The notes: generated by a model from the sequence alone, not told the origin. Positions 17,172-26,875 are shown, counted from the first letter of the stretch. The stretch: DNA of 64,000 nucleotides from Pseudomonas sp. JAI120 (GCF_014207255.1 NZ_JACHCZ010000001.1:1-64000), one strand, 5' to 3'. Numbers and translations are program-made.

Positions 17172-18230
17172 TCAGCCGAGGTAATTGCCGTAGCCGACCA
17201 TGGCGATAGCGCCGAGGATCACCGCGATGCCCGCCACCAGCACGCCCTTGTTGGCCGCGCTGGTGCCGTGCCATTCGCGGAAATACAGGCCCCAGCAGTT
17301 GGACACGATGATGATGAATGACATGTGCAGCACCCAGGAACTGGCGTCGTTCTGCAGGCGGCTTTCGCCCATGCCGTAGAAAAAGAACTGCAGGAACCAC
17401 AGCGTGCCGGCAATGGCCACCAACAGGTAGTTGCCCAGCAGCGGGGTGCTGCGGTCGGTGTAGTTATGGAAGGTGCGGTTGCGCCAGTTCAGCCACAGGC
17501 ACCAGATGCCGTTGGTGGTCAGGCCGCCCCACATGATCACCATGAAGGTCACGTTGTTCTGGAACAGGCTGTTGGCGCCATGTTCCACCGCTGCCGCCGC
17601 CAGTGGGCGACCGGCGGAAATGCCGTAGCTGAAACAGGCACTCAGCACGCCGGAAATCACCGCCACCAGCATGCCCTTGCCCAGGGCGAATTCGCTGACG
17701 CTGGCGAACTTCACCGCTGCGGACACTTCCCGTTCCTTGATCAGCCCGGCCTTGCCGCACACTGCGATGCCGATCAGCGATACCGCCACGCCCCAGAGCA
17801 CCCAATGCCCGCCTTGTGAGGCCAGCATCGAGGTCAGGGTACCTTCGGTGTCCTGGGTGAACAGGTCGCGGTACAGCGCCGGCATCAAGGCGCCGAGGGC
17901 CGAGGTGAGGCCCATGATCAGCGACATGCCTAAGGACAGGCCCAGGTAACGCATAGTCAGGCCGAAGGTCAGGCCGCCGATGCCCCACAGCACACCGAAC
18001 AGGTAGGTCCAGAGCAGGGTGCCGGTGTCGGCATTGCGCAGGATTTCCACCCAGCCTGGCACCGTCAGTTGGGCGGCGATCAGCGGCACGATCAGCCAGG
18101 ACACCAGGCCGCCGGTGATCCAGTAGCTTTCCCAGGCCCAGCCGCGCACCTTCTTGTAGGGGATGTAGAAACTGCCGGAAGCGAAGCCGCCGATAAAGTG
18201 CAGAATCACACCGAGGAGAATGATTTCCAC
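17172..18230 (-). CDS. rhaT: L-rhamnose/proton symporter RhaT
   Basis: The 352-residue inner-membrane protein has ten predicted helices and matches RhaT in length and in segments such as FASGSFYIPYKKVRGWAWESYW near the N-terminus and NCWGLYFREWHG near the C-terminus. RhaT imports L-rhamnose with protons. It lies between the mutarotase and the rhamnose dehydrogenase genes, placing uptake in the same transcript as catabolism. Together with the L-rhamnonate-type importer at the head of the operon, the cell would have separate entry routes for the sugar and the sugar acid. Confidence 0.92.
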   Translation of the reverse strand: MEIILLGVILHFIGGFASGSFYIPYKKVRGWAWESYWITGGLVSWLIVPLIAAQLTVPGWVEILRNADTGTLLWTYLFGVLWGIGGLTFGLTMRYLGLSLGMSLIMGLTSALGALMPALYRDLFTQDTEGTLTSMLASQGGHWVLWGVAVSLIGIAVCGKAGLIKEREVSAAVKFASVSEFALGKGMLVAVISGVLSACFSYGISAGRPLAAAAVEHGANSLFQNNVTFMVIMWGGLTTNGIWCLWLNWRNRTFHNYTDRSTPLLGNYLLVAIAGTLWFLQFFFYGMGESRLQNDASSWVLHMSFIIIVSNCWGLYFREWHGTSAANKGVLVAGIAVILGAIAMVGYGNYLG

Positions 18231-18270
18231 GTGGTCGAATCCTTTTTATTGTTGTTGTGGGTCGGTTAAT

Positions 18271-18591
18271 TCAAGGGCGGCTCAGCTGGAACATCGGCAG
18301 CAGGTCGACACTGACCGGCGAGCCGTCTCCATGGCTGGGCATGATGTCCTGCATATGGCGCCACCAGCGTTGCATCAGTGCGGTGCGGGGCAGTTCATCC
18401 AGGCCGTGGGTGTCTTCGTGGGTGAGCACGGCGAACAGCGCATTGGTCGCCTCATCGAGGAAAATCCGGTAATCCACCACGCCCGCGTCGAGCAGGGCCT
18501 GGGCCAGTTCCGGCCAGATCTCGTCGTGACGCCGGCGATATTCATCAGCCTGGCCCGGATTGAGGTGCATGCGAAAAGCGCGGGTCTGCAT
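18271..18591 (-). CDS. rhaM: L-rhamnose mutarotase
   Basis: The 106-residue protein matches RhaM: MQTRAFRMHLNPGQADEYRR, the HDEIWPEL segment holding the catalytic His, and QRWWRHMQDIMP with the paired tryptophans. RhaM interconverts alpha and beta anomers of L-rhamnose, providing the form used by the dehydrogenase. Its ATG overlaps the lactonase stop by 1 nt (TAATG), so translation is probably coupled. Confidence 0.93.
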   Translation of the reverse strand: MQTRAFRMHLNPGQADEYRRRHDEIWPELAQALLDAGVVDYRIFLDEATNALFAVLTHEDTHGLDELPRTALMQRWWRHMQDIMPSHGDGSPVSVDLLPMFQLSRP

Positions 18592-19472
18592 TACAGCGCT
18601 CCATGGGGTGGCGTGGGCGTGTAGATACGCACGGCGTTATGCAGGAAAAACTTGGCCTGCACGGTTTCAGGTTTGTCGGCCATGCAGCGTTTGACGAGCC
18701 CCAGGGTGGTGGCGAAATCCGCCAAGTGATCGCTGTTGGGCCAGTCGCTGCCGAAGAAGCAGCGCTCTTCGCCAAAGGCCTCCCACAGCACGGCCAGGCG
18801 GTCGTGGTAAAACGCAGTGTCGGTGATCAATCCCTGCGCCCCAAGCTGGGGAATTTCCGCCAGCTTGGCGAACACATTCGGGCGCTCGGCCAGGCGCAGC
18901 AGGTCGGCGTGGTACGCCGCCTCTTCACCCACCGGTACCTGGGCGTTGGGCAGGTGGTCGACGATGATGCGCAGCTGCGGCAATGCCTCGCTCAGCTGCA
19001 GCAGGCCCTTGAGCAGGCGCGGGTTCGGGTTGGCGCTGTCCAGGCTGCGGCCGGTGGCGGCGAGTTGGCGCAGGCCGTCGATAAACCCCGGGCGGGTCTG
19101 GTCGTGCAGCAGGTCGCGGTCCCACAGGTTGCCGTAGCGCAGGCCGAGGAACAGCGGCTCATCCGCCAGGGCCTCGAGGTCGGTGGCGAAGTCGGCGTGC
19201 AGCGGGTCCAGGTTGCCGACAAAACCGAGCATGCGCGGCTCGCGGCGCAGGGTGTGCAGCAGCCAGCGGTTGTCGTCGCGCCATGGGCTGGCTTCCACGG
19301 CAATTGCGCCGATCACATTGTGTGGGCCGGCCAGGGCCCAGTAGTCGGCAGGTAAGTGGGCGGCGTACAGCCGATTGCCCGGCTCGGGCCACGGGATGCC
19401 CTGGGGGCGACGTGGGTCGAACAGGTGCAGGTGGCTGTCGATGATGGGGCCGCTATAAGGCGTCAGGGGCAT
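18591..19472 (-). CDS. Amidohydrolase, probable L-rhamnono-lactonase
   Basis: This 293-residue amidohydrolase-2 family protein begins with the metal-binding HLHLFDP motif (about residues 14-20) and has VDHLPNAQVP and a C-terminal FFGSDWPNSDH motif with the metal-ligand Asp. Lactonases of this type open L-rhamnono- or L-fucono-lactone. The surrounding rhamnose genes favour L-rhamnono-lactone to L-rhamnonate. A 69-nt gap separates it from the upstream aldehyde dehydrogenase gene, the largest gap in the upstream half of the operon. Confidence 0.82.
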   Translation of the reverse strand: MPLTPYSGPIIDSHLHLFDPRRPQGIPWPEPGNRLYAAHLPADYWALAGPHNVIGAIAVEASPWRDDNRWLLHTLRREPRMLGFVGNLDPLHADFATDLEALADEPLFLGLRYGNLWDRDLLHDQTRPGFIDGLRQLAATGRSLDSANPNPRLLKGLLQLSEALPQLRIIVDHLPNAQVPVGEEAAYHADLLRLAERPNVFAKLAEIPQLGAQGLITDTAFYHDRLAVLWEAFGEERCFFGSDWPNSDHLADFATTLGLVKRCMADKPETVQAKFFLHNAVRIYTPTPPHGAL

Positions 19473-19541
19473 CGCGCAATCCTTGTGGGATTTTGTCAGG
19501 AAAGGCCCGCACGCTAACGCGCACCGACCCGTTTCACCACC

Positions 19542-20975
19542 TCAGCTCTGCAGGTACACCACATGGGTATGGGTGTACTCGTAGAGGCCGTGCTTGCCGT
19601 CGGCGCCGCCGATCCCGGATTTGCGCACGCCGGCATGGAAGCCTTGCATGGCTTCGAAGTTTTCGCGGTTGACGTAGGTTTCGCCGAAGTCGATCTCGCG
19701 CACCGCGTGCATGGCTTTGCCGAGGTCGCGGGTGTAGATCGACGAGGTCAGGCCGTAGTCGCAGTCATTGGCCAGGACGATGGCTTCGTCGAGGTCGTCG
19801 ACAATCTGGATCGGCAGCACCGGGCCGAAGATCTCTTCGCGCATGATCTCCATATCGGCCCGGCACCCGGCCAATACCGTCGGCTGGAAGTGAAAGCCGG
19901 CACCCAGGTCGGCGATCTGCCCGCCACTGACCAACGTGGCGCCCTGGCTCAGGGCGGTGCGCACTTTGCGGTTGACGCTGTCCAGGCCCTGGCGATTGAT
20001 CAACGGACCCATTTCCGCATCGGCCATGGCCAGCGGATCGCCGTAGCGGGTCGCGGACATGGCCGCGCTGATACGCTCGATGAATGGCTCGGCAACCTTG
20101 CGCTCCACGTACACGCGCTCGGCACAGTTGCACACCTGGCCGGTGTTGATGATGCGCGAATCGCGGATGGCTTTGACCGCCAGGTCCAGGTCGGCATCTG
20201 CCAGCACGATGGCCGGCGCCTTGCCGCCCAGCTCCAGGTTGAGCTTGGTGATATTCGGCGCGGCGGCGGCCATGATGCGTGAACCGGTGGCGACGCTGCC
20301 GGTGAAGCTGATCATGTCCACGCCCTTGTGGGCAGTCAGTGCAGCGCCGACCTGACCATCGCCGCACACCACATTGAACACGCCGGCGGGCAAGTCGGTC
20401 TGGGCCACCAGTTTGGCGAATTCAAAGCAGTTGTTCGGGGTTTCTTCGCTGGGCTTGATCACGATGGTGTTGCCGGTGAGCAGCGCCGGGGCCAGCTTGC
20501 GGGCGATCAGGAAGAACGGGAAGTTCCACGGCAGGATCCCGGCCACCACGCCCAACGGTTTGCGGAACAGGAAGATGTTTTCGTTGGGGCGGTCGCTGGT
20601 GATGATCTCGCCTTCGATGCGGCGCGCCCATTCGGCCATGTAGTCGAGGTAGTCGGCGGTGAAGTTCACTTCGACCTCGGCCAGGCCGCTGACCTTGCCT
20701 TGCTCCAGGGTAATGGTGCGGGCCAGGTGGGCGACGTTTTCCCGCAGCTTGGCGGCGATGCGGCGCAGATGCCCGGCGCGTTCGATCGCGGGTTTGCGCG
20801 CCCAGTCTTTTTGCGCACTGCGGGCCGCGGCGAGGGCCTGGTCGACGTCGTCGGCGGTGGACGCCGGGACCTTGGACAACAAGACCCCGGTCGCCGGGTT
20901 GAACACATCGATGTGCGCCTGGCTTGGGGTAAAGCGGCCGTTGATAAAGTTCTGGTACACGGGAACGGATGACAT
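19542..20975 (-). CDS. Aldehyde dehydrogenase, probable L-lactaldehyde dehydrogenase
   Basis: The 477-residue enzyme is close to E. coli AldA throughout, including ILPWNFPFFLIARK (145-160), the base Glu248 in LELGGK, nucleophile Cys282 in GQVCNCAERV, and the C-terminal YEYTHTHVVYLQS. AldA oxidises lactaldehyde to lactate with NAD. Here L-lactaldehyde would come from cleavage of 2-keto-3-deoxy-L-rhamnonate by the aldolase encoded 10 nt upstream. Assignment to lactaldehyde rests on similarity plus operon context. Confidence 0.88.
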   Translation of the reverse strand: MSSVPVYQNFINGRFTPSQAHIDVFNPATGVLLSKVPASTADDVDQALAAARSAQKDWARKPAIERAGHLRRIAAKLRENVAHLARTITLEQGKVSGLAEVEVNFTADYLDYMAEWARRIEGEIITSDRPNENIFLFRKPLGVVAGILPWNFPFFLIARKLAPALLTGNTIVIKPSEETPNNCFEFAKLVAQTDLPAGVFNVVCGDGQVGAALTAHKGVDMISFTGSVATGSRIMAAAAPNITKLNLELGGKAPAIVLADADLDLAVKAIRDSRIINTGQVCNCAERVYVERKVAEPFIERISAAMSATRYGDPLAMADAEMGPLINRQGLDSVNRKVRTALSQGATLVSGGQIADLGAGFHFQPTVLAGCRADMEIMREEIFGPVLPIQIVDDLDEAIVLANDCDYGLTSSIYTRDLGKAMHAVREIDFGETYVNRENFEAMQGFHAGVRKSGIGGADGKHGLYEYTHTHVVYLQS

Positions 20976-20985
20976 GGGCAGCTCC

Positions 20986-21786
20986 TCAGTAAGTGCGCGA
21001 TGGCGCGTTCGTTTCAGCCGCAGGGCGGTAGCGGGCCAGGGTGGCCAGGGCGCTCTGGCGCAGCAGGCTGATGTCGATGGCTACCGCGATAAAGCGGCAA
21101 CCCCAGGCCTGGTAGCGGCGTGCGTCGTCTTCGTTGGGCGCCAGGATGCCGCTGGCCTTGCCGGCGGCGAGGGTGGCCTCCACCGCGTGCTTGATGCGCT
21201 CCTGCACTTCAGGGTGGCCGGGGTTGCCGGCGTGGCCGAGGCCGATGGACAGGTCGGCGGGGCCGATAAACACCGCATCCACGCCTTCCACGGCAGCAAT
21301 CGCCGCGACGTTTTCCACGCCCAGGCGCGACTCCACTTGCACGATCAGGCACAGCTCTTCATGGGCGGTATTGAGGTAGTTGGCCACGCCATCCCAACGG
21401 GTGGCGCGGGTCAGGCCGCCACCGACGCCGCGAATGCCATGGGGCGGATAGCGCATGGCACGCACCAGGGCCTGGGCCTGTTCGGCGGTTTCCACCATGG
21501 GGATCATCAGGGTCTGGGCGCCGACGTCGAGCAGTTGCTTGATCAGGCTGGCGTCACTGTTGACCGCACGCACCACCGGTGCGGTGGCGTACGGGGCCAC
21601 GGTCTGCAATTGGTTGAGCACGCTGGGCACGGTATTGGGCGCGTGTTCGCCGTCGATCAGCATCCAGTCGTAGCCGAGGTCGGCGACGATCTCGGCGGCG
21701 TAGCCGGTGGCAAAACCGGCCCAGATGCCATATTGGGTGGCGTCCTTGGCCAGGGCGGCCTTGAAACCATTACGGGGCATATTCAT
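20986..21786 (-). CDS. HpcH/HpaI aldolase, probable 2-keto-3-deoxy-L-rhamnonate aldolase
   Basis: The 266-residue class II aldolase shows the family motifs DWMLIDGEHAPNTV (metal/base region), VQVESRLGVENV with the metal-ligand Glu, and VFIGPADLSIGLG with the metal-ligand Asp. It resembles RhmA/YfaU, which splits 2-keto-3-deoxy-L-rhamnonate into pyruvate and L-lactaldehyde. It sits directly after the L-rhamnonate dehydratase gene (10-nt gap) and before the lactaldehyde dehydrogenase gene (10-nt gap), matching reaction order. Confidence 0.9.
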   Translation of the reverse strand: MNMPRNGFKAALAKDATQYGIWAGFATGYAAEIVADLGYDWMLIDGEHAPNTVPSVLNQLQTVAPYATAPVVRAVNSDASLIKQLLDVGAQTLMIPMVETAEQAQALVRAMRYPPHGIRGVGGGLTRATRWDGVANYLNTAHEELCLIVQVESRLGVENVAAIAAVEGVDAVFIGPADLSIGLGHAGNPGHPEVQERIKHAVEATLAAGKASGILAPNEDDARRYQAWGCRFIAVAIDISLLRQSALATLARYRPAAETNAPSRTY

Positions 21787-21796
21787 GGCGTTTTCC

Positions 21797-22981
21797 TCAG
21801 CGATTGTACGGACGGTGCAACTGGCAATCCGGGTTCAGGTCTACGCCGAAACCGGGCTTGTCGAGCACCGACAAGCGCATGCGGCCATTCACCGGGACCG
21901 GCTCGCCGAGCAGTTGCGGGTGGAACATCGGCACCACTTCATCGGCCTTGGGCGCCATCATCAGAAATTCGGCGAACGGGCTGTTATGGCGGGTGGCAAC
22001 AAAGTGGTAGCTGTACACCGACGAGCCGTGGGGCACGACCATTGCGTTGTGGGCATCGGCCAGGGCGGAGATTTTCACCAGCTCGGTGAGGCCGCCGCAC
22101 CAACCGACATCCGGCTGGATAATGTCGCAGCAGCCCATCTCCAGGAGCATGCGGAAGCCCCAGCGCGTGGCTTCATGTTCGCCGGTGGTCACCAACATGC
22201 CTTTTGGCACGTTGTTGCGCAGGGCGGCGTAGCCCCAGTAGTCGTCGGGAGACAGCGCTTCCTCGATCCACTTGAGCCCGTGTTCATGGGCGCCTATCGC
22301 CAGTTTGGTGGCGTAGTTCACATCCAGGCTCATCCAGCAATCGAGCATCAACCAGAACTCCGGGCCGACCCGTTCGCGCATGGTCGCCAGGGCTTCGAGG
22401 TTTTTGCGCAGGCCTTCTTCGCCTTCGCTGGGCCCGTGGTGCAGGGGCATCTTGCCGCCGATAAAACCCATCTTCTGCGCCAGGTCCGGGCGCGCGCCGG
22501 TGGCGTAGAACTGCAACTCGTCACGCACCGCGCCGCCGAGCAACTGGTGCACCGGCTCCTGGCGGATCTTGCCGAGCAGGTCCCACAGCGCGAGGTCCAC
22601 CCCGGAAATGGTGTTGATCACCAAACCCTTGCGACCGTAGTAGAGGGTTGACTGGTACATCTGGTCCCAGATCTTCTCGAGGTCCGTGACACGTGCGCCT
22701 TCGATAAAGCGTGCCAGGTGTTTTTCGACGATATACGCCGCCGGTTCGCCGCCGGTGGTCACCGCGAAACCGACGGTGCCGTCGCTGGCTTCGATTTCCA
22801 CCACCAGGGTGCCGAGCACGTTGATGCCGAAGCTGCGGCGGCTCTGGCGATACTCCGGGTATTTGCTCATGGGCGTGCAGATATGGTCGTCAATCCAATG
22901 GCCGTCGCCCTGGTCGTGGTAATCGGCGCCGCCGCCTCGCAGGACAAAGGCGCGCACGTGTTTGATGGTGAGATGACCCAT
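21797..22981 (-). CDS. rhmD: L-rhamnonate dehydratase
   Basis: The 394-residue enolase-superfamily enzyme aligns along its length with E. coli Rhm[53 protein letters not shown], metal ligands in MLDCWMS, WIEEAL and TGEHEAT, the catalytic His in [10 protein letters not shown], and the C-terminal [10 protein letters not shown]. It dehydrates L-rhamnonate to 2-keto-3-deoxy-L-rhamnonate. It is second in the operon, 17 nt after the importer gene. Confidence 0.95.
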   Translation of the reverse strand: MGHLTIKHVRAFVLRGGGADYHDQGDGHWIDDHICTPMSKYPEYRQSRRSFGINVLGTLVVEIEASDGTVGFAVTTGGEPAAYIVEKHLARFIEGARVTDLEKIWDQMYQSTLYYGRKGLVINTISGVDLALWDLLGKIRQEPVHQLLGGAVRDELQFYATGARPDLAQKMGFIGGKMPLHHGPSEGEEGLRKNLEALATMRERVGPEFWLMLDCWMSLDVNYATKLAIGAHEHGLKWIEEALSPDDYWGYAALRNNVPKGMLVTTGEHEATRWGFRMLLEMGCCDIIQPDVGWCGGLTELVKISALADAHNAMVVPHGSSVYSYHFVATRHNSPFAEFLMMAPKADEVVPMFHPQLLGEPVPVNGRMRLSVLDKPGFGVDLNPDCQLHRPYNR

Positions 22982-22997
22982 GGTATGACTCCTGGAA

Positions 22998-24293
22998 TTA
23001 AACAGTGGCCGGCGTGTTCGACGCGGTGCGGCCGGGTGAATGGATGCCCAGTACCAGCAATGCAGCGAGCACCGTGGTGGCGGACAGCAGGTACAAACCG
23101 GCCGCCGGGGAATCGAAGGCGCCTTCGGCCCAGTGCTTGATCACTGGGGCGATAAAGCCGCCGAGGGCACCGAAGGAATTGATCAACGCAATGCCGGCTG
23201 CGGCGGCGCTGCCGGCCAGGTAGCTGGAGGGGAAGGTCCAGAACACCGGCTGCACCGCGATAAAACCCGAGGCGGCAAAGCACAGCGCGAGCATGCCCAG
23301 CAGTGGGTTGGCGAAGGTCACCGAGCAGGCGATGCCGGCGGCCGCCATCAATAACGTCAGGCAGGCGGTGCGGCGGCGTTCGCCGGTGCGGTCGGAATAG
23401 CCGGGGATCCACCAGGCAGCGAACAGTGCGCAGACCCAGGGAATCGCCGAAACCAGCCCGACCATCAAGCCGACCTTGGTGCCGAGCAGACCGCCCACCT
23501 GGGTGGGCAGGTAAAACACCACGCCATACACACTGGCCTGGATCAGCAGGTACACCAGGCACAGGTACAGCACCGAGGGTTGGCACAACACGGTTAGCAG
23601 GCTGCGGCCATGGGAGGTTTTGTGTTGGTCTTCCAGGTCGAGCAGGCTCTGGATTTGCTGGCGCTCGTCCACGCTCAGCCACTTGGCGTCGGCGGGGCGA
23701 TTGTCCAGGTACCAGTAGGCCCAGATGCCTACCGCGCTGGCCATCAAGCCTTCCACGGCGAACAGCCACTGCCAGCCGTGAATCCCACCGAAGCCATCCA
23801 TCTCCAAGAGCAAACCGGACAATGGGCTGCCGAAGATAAAGGCCAGCGGCGCGCCAAAGTAAAAGAAGCCCATGGCCTTGCCGCGCACGGCCTGGGGGAA
23901 CCAGTAGGTGAGGTAGAGGATCACGCCGGGGAAGAACCCGGCTTCGGCCACGCCCAGCAGGAAGCGCAGCACGTAGAAGCTGGTTTCGTCATGGGCGAAC
24001 ACCATCGCCGCCGAAATCAGGCCCCAACTGACCATGATCCGGCACATCCACAGGCGGGCGCCGACACGGTGCAGGATCAGGTTGCTCGGCACTTCCAGCA
24101 GCGCGTAGCCGACGAAGAACACACCAGCGCCAAAGGCAAAGGCGGCATCGCTCAAACCGGTGTCGGCCTGGAAGGCTTGCTTGGCGAACCCGACGTTGGC
24201 GCGGTCGAGAAACGCCATGATGTACATCAACAGCAGGAAGGGCAGCAGCCGCCAGGAAATCTTGGCGAGCAGGTGTGCGGGCAGGGTTTTCAT
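22998..24293 (-). CDS. MFS transporter, RhmT-like L-rhamnonate importer
   Basis: The 431-residue ACS-family protein has 12 predicted helices, the motif [12 protein letters not shown] after helix 1, and segments shared with E. coli RhmT/YfaV such as [29 protein letters not shown] and [10 protein letters not shown]. It heads the rhamnose operon, directly before rhmD, so import of L-rhamnonate is the likely role. The divergent LysR gene starts 116 nt away across the shared promoter region. Confidence 0.88.
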   Translation of the reverse strand: MKTLPAHLLAKISWRLLPFLLLMYIMAFLDRANVGFAKQAFQADTGLSDAAFAFGAGVFFVGYALLEVPSNLILHRVGARLWMCRIMVSWGLISAAMVFAHDETSFYVLRFLLGVAEAGFFPGVILYLTYWFPQAVRGKAMGFFYFGAPLAFIFGSPLSGLLLEMDGFGGIHGWQWLFAVEGLMASAVGIWAYWYLDNRPADAKWLSVDERQQIQSLLDLEDQHKTSHGRSLLTVLCQPSVLYLCLVYLLIQASVYGVVFYLPTQVGGLLGTKVGLMVGLVSAIPWVCALFAAWWIPGYSDRTGERRRTACLTLLMAAAGIACSVTFANPLLGMLALCFAASGFIAVQPVFWTFPSSYLAGSAAAAGIALINSFGALGGFIAPVIKHWAEGAFDSPAAGLYLLSATTVLAALLVLGIHSPGRTASNTPATV

Positions 24294-24375
24294 GAGGAGG
24301 TCCGTTGTTTTGTTCTTATGGACCGGACTGTACGGCGGCCGAGCAATGCGCTACAAATCGAATCTCGCTTACAAC

Positions 24376-24394
24376 CGATAACCTCAAGGTATCG
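24376..24394. promoter_or_regulatory. Probable LysR-type operator of the rhamnose operon
   Basis: CGATAACCTCAAGGTATCG is an imperfect palindrome (7 of 9 pairs) containing a T-N11-A pattern, placed in the divergent gap 16 nt before the LysR start. It is the only clear dyad in the region. Confidence 0.45.
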
Positions 24395-24409
24395 ATAATA
24401 AGGAAAAAA

Positions 24410-25351
24410 ATGCGTAGTCCCACGATCTCTCCCAGCCTGTTCAACCGTCTGCGCTACAAGCACTTGCATATGCTGGTGGCGCTGAGTTCCAGCCAGAACC
24501 TGCACCGCGCCTCCCAGGCCCTGAGCATGTCGCAACCGGCAGCCACGCGCATGCTGCGCGAGATCGAGGACATGTTCGGCTGTGACCTGTTCGAGCGCCT
24601 GCCACGGGGGATGCGTCCTACGGCACTCGGCCAGCAACTGATCAATTTTGCCGAATCGGCACTGAGCGGTCTCGACCGTTGCGCCGAAGACCTGATGGCG
24701 CGCCAGCAGGGCGGGTATGGCTACTTGTCTATCGGCACCATCATGGGCGCCGCGCCGGACCTGGTGATGGACTGCATTGCGCAGATCAAGGCGCTCAACC
24801 CGCAACTGCGTATCCGCATCATGGGCGACACCAGCGACCAGGTGATCCAACTGCTGGAGCGGGGGCGCATCGACCTGGCCATCTCCCGGCGCAACGCTGC
24901 CACCGACAGCGAGCACTACAGCTTCGAACCCCTGGGCAACGAGCGTCTGTTGGTGGTGGTGCACGCCGGCCACCCATTGGTCCGACGCGGCCAGCTATCC
25001 CTGGCGGAGCTGGTGCGCGACTGGCCGTGGATCCTGCAACCGCAAACCAGCCCGGCGCGTATCGGTTTCGACCAGGCCCTGCAAGACCTGGCGCTGCCAA
25101 GCCCGGCGGACATCATCGAATGCAGCTCGGTGTACTCCATGCAGCAGTTGATCCAACTGACCGACGCGGTGATGGTGCTGTCGGAAAGTGCCTTGCGTGA
25201 TTATCTGAAAATGGGCCTGGTGGTCGCGCTGCCGGTGGCCCTGGACGTGCGGCTGGCGCCGTTTGGCATCTTGTTGCGCAAGGGCGAAGGGGTGAGCCGC
25301 GAATTGGGCTTGTTTATTGACCTGCTGCGGCAGAAGGCGGCGATGCTGTAA
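24410..25351 (+). CDS. LysR-family regulator of the rhamnose operon
   Basis: The ATG at 24410 has AAGGA 5 nt upstream. The 313-residue product has an N-terminal winged HTH (KHLHMLVALSSSQNLHRASQ then SQPAATRMLREIEDMFG, residues about 17-65) and a LysR co-inducer domain. Divergent placement from the rhamnose catabolic operon indicates it controls that operon and itself. Rhamnose loci in other bacteria are more often run by AraC, DeoR or LacI-type regulators, so a LysR controller here is a variation. Its effector is unknown; L-rhamnose, L-rhamnonate or the keto-deoxy acid are candidates. Confidence 0.88.
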   Translation: MRSPTISPSLFNRLRYKHLHMLVALSSSQNLHRASQALSMSQPAATRMLREIEDMFGCDLFERLPRGMRPTALGQQLINFAESALSGLDRCAEDLMARQQGGYGYLSIGTIMGAAPDLVMDCIAQIKALNPQLRIRIMGDTSDQVIQLLERGRIDLAISRRNAATDSEHYSFEPLGNERLLVVVHAGHPLVRRGQLSLAELVRDWPWILQPQTSPARIGFDQALQDLALPSPADIIECSSVYSMQQLIQLTDAVMVLSESALRDYLKMGLVVALPVALDVRLAPFGILLRKGEGVSRELGLFIDLLRQKAAML

Positions 25352-25394
25352 ACGCGAGGTTGAAAAGATCATGGTGTCCCGGCACGATATTAAA

Positions 25395-25413
25395 TAGAAT
25401 GAATCTCATTTGA
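25395..25413 (+). promoter_or_regulatory. Fur box upstream of the FecI-type sigma gene
   Basis: TAGAATGAATCTCATTTGA contains the perfect dyad AATGA-N3-TCATT and matches 11 of 19 Fur-consensus positions. It lies 30 nt before the sigma-factor start, the usual position for Fur repression of FecI-type genes. Confidence 0.6.
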
Positions 25414-25442
25414 GACTCAATCGCGCCGTGCAGGTTGTTGCC

Positions 25443-25961
25443 ATGAATGATGCTGTTGTCCCCACGCACGCCCCCGAACTGACGCTATCAAGCTTGTACC
25501 GTGACCATCGCAGTTGGCTGGAAAGCTGGCTGCGGCGGCGACTGGGCAATGCCTGGGATGCGGCCGACCTGAGCCAGGACACGTTCCTGCGGGTGCTTGC
25601 CAGTGCGCAGCCGATTGCGCAGATGCAGGAACCCCGGGCGTACCTGGTGACGGTGGGCAAGCGCCTGCTGGTGAATTTTCATCAGCGCCGCAGCCTCGAA
25701 CAGGCGTATCTCAATGCCCTGGCCACCTTGCCCGACACCTGTGTGCCGTCGCCCGAACAGCGCTGGCTGGTGCTGGAAACCCTGCAAGCCCTGGATGAAT
25801 TGCTCGACGGCTTGCCCGTGCTGGTGCGCCGTGCGTTTCTATGGAGCCAGCTGGAGGGCCTGGGTTACCGCGAGATTGCCGAGCGTCTTGACGTGTCCGA
25901 ACGTACGGTGAAGCGCTACATGGCCCAGGCCTATGAGCATTGCCTGCTGGTGGAGCTGTGA
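25443..25961 (+). CDS. ECF sigma factor, FecI type
   Basis: The 172-residue sigma-70 family protein has region 2 (LYRDHRSWLESWLRRRLGNAWDAADLSQDTFLRV, about residues 18-50) and region 4 (GLGYREIAERLDVSERTVKRYMAQAYEH, near the C-terminus). This is the FecI/PvdS iron-starvation class, with a Fur box upstream. Its stop overlaps the GTG start of the fecR-like gene (GTGA), as expected for a sigma/anti-sigma pair. Unusually, no TonB-dependent receptor follows, so the target receptor must lie elsewhere. Confidence 0.9.
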   Translation: MNDAVVPTHAPELTLSSLYRDHRSWLESWLRRRLGNAWDAADLSQDTFLRVLASAQPIAQMQEPRAYLVTVGKRLLVNFHQRRSLEQAYLNALATLPDTCVPSPEQRWLVLETLQALDELLDGLPVLVRRAFLWSQLEGLGYREIAERLDVSERTVKRYMAQAYEHCLLVEL

Positions 25962-26875
25962 GCCGCGACGTCGCGCGCGCCGCCGCCCAGTGGCTGGCGC
26001 TGGTCGAATCCGGCGCGGCCACCGAGCGCGATCACGCTGCGTTGCAGCATTGGCGCGACAGCCATCCCCAGCATGAACAGACCTGGCAAAGAGCCCAGAC
26101 CTTGCGCCAGCGTTTCAGCGACTTGCCCCAGGCGCTCGCGATGGCCAGCCTCGACCGCCCGCAACCGGGGCGACGTGCCGTGCTCAAGCGTGCCTTGGGC
26201 GTGGCGGCGCTGCTGCCGACGGCATGGTTGATCAGCCGCCAGTTGCCTATCGAAGCCTGGCGTGCCGACGTGCACACCGCCACCGGCGAACGCAAACGCA
26301 TGCCGTTGGCCGAGGGTGGCAGCCTGCAACTGAATACCGCTACAGCCGTAGACGTGGACCTGGCACAACGGCGCATCACCCTGGTCGACGGTGAGCTGGC
26401 GCTGAACGTTCCGGGCGCGGCGGCGATGACGGTGCAAACCCGCTACGGCCAATTGCTCGTCAGCCAGGCCGAGGTGTGCGTGCGGCAGCTGCCTTCCGGT
26501 TGCCTGGTGTCGGTGCTCAAGGGCGCGGTGCAGGTGCGTGATTTGAGCGCAAACCTGGCGACATTGCAGGGGGGCCAGCAAGCACCGCTGAAAGCCGGCG
26601 GACTTGGTGCCTGGGTGCCGTTCGATGTGCTGCAGCTGGGTTGGCGCGATGGCGTGTTGACCGCGCAGAACCAGTTGCTGGGGGATTTTCTGCGCGAGCT
26701 GGAACGCTATCGTCCGGGCGTATTACGCTGGGATCCCAGCCTGGAAACGCTGCGGGTGACCGGCAGTTTTCGCCTGGATGACACTGACCGCATCCTCGGC
26801 CTGCTGGCCTCGACCCTGGGGTTGGAGGTGCAATCTCGAACCCGTTATTGGGTGAGCCTGCGCAAGGCGGCTTGA
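25958..26875 (+). CDS. FecR-family sigma regulator
   Basis: The GTG at 25958 is chosen because it overlaps the sigma stop and gives the standard N-terminus. The 305-residue protein has a cytoplasmic anti-sigma part with HWRDSHPQHEQTWQRA, one membrane helix near residues 82-100 preceded by a twin-arginine-like RRAVLKR, and a periplasmic FecR domain (TGERKRMPLAEGGSLQLNTATAVDVD). It would relay a siderophore-occupied receptor signal to the sigma factor. The expected receptor gene downstream is missing; a REPIN and a decayed gene follow instead. Confidence 0.9.
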   Translation: MSRDVARAAAQWLALVESGAATERDHAALQHWRDSHPQHEQTWQRAQTLRQRFSDLPQALAMASLDRPQPGRRAVLKRALGVAALLPTAWLISRQLPIEAWRADVHTATGERKRMPLAEGGSLQLNTATAVDVDLAQRRITLVDGELALNVPGAAAMTVQTRYGQLLVSQAEVCVRQLPSGCLVSVLKGAVQVRDLSANLATLQGGQQAPLKAGGLGAWVPFDVLQLGWRDGVLTAQNQLLGDFLRELERYRPGVLRWDPSLETLRVTGSFRLDDTDRILGLLASTLGLEVQSRTRYWVSLRKAA

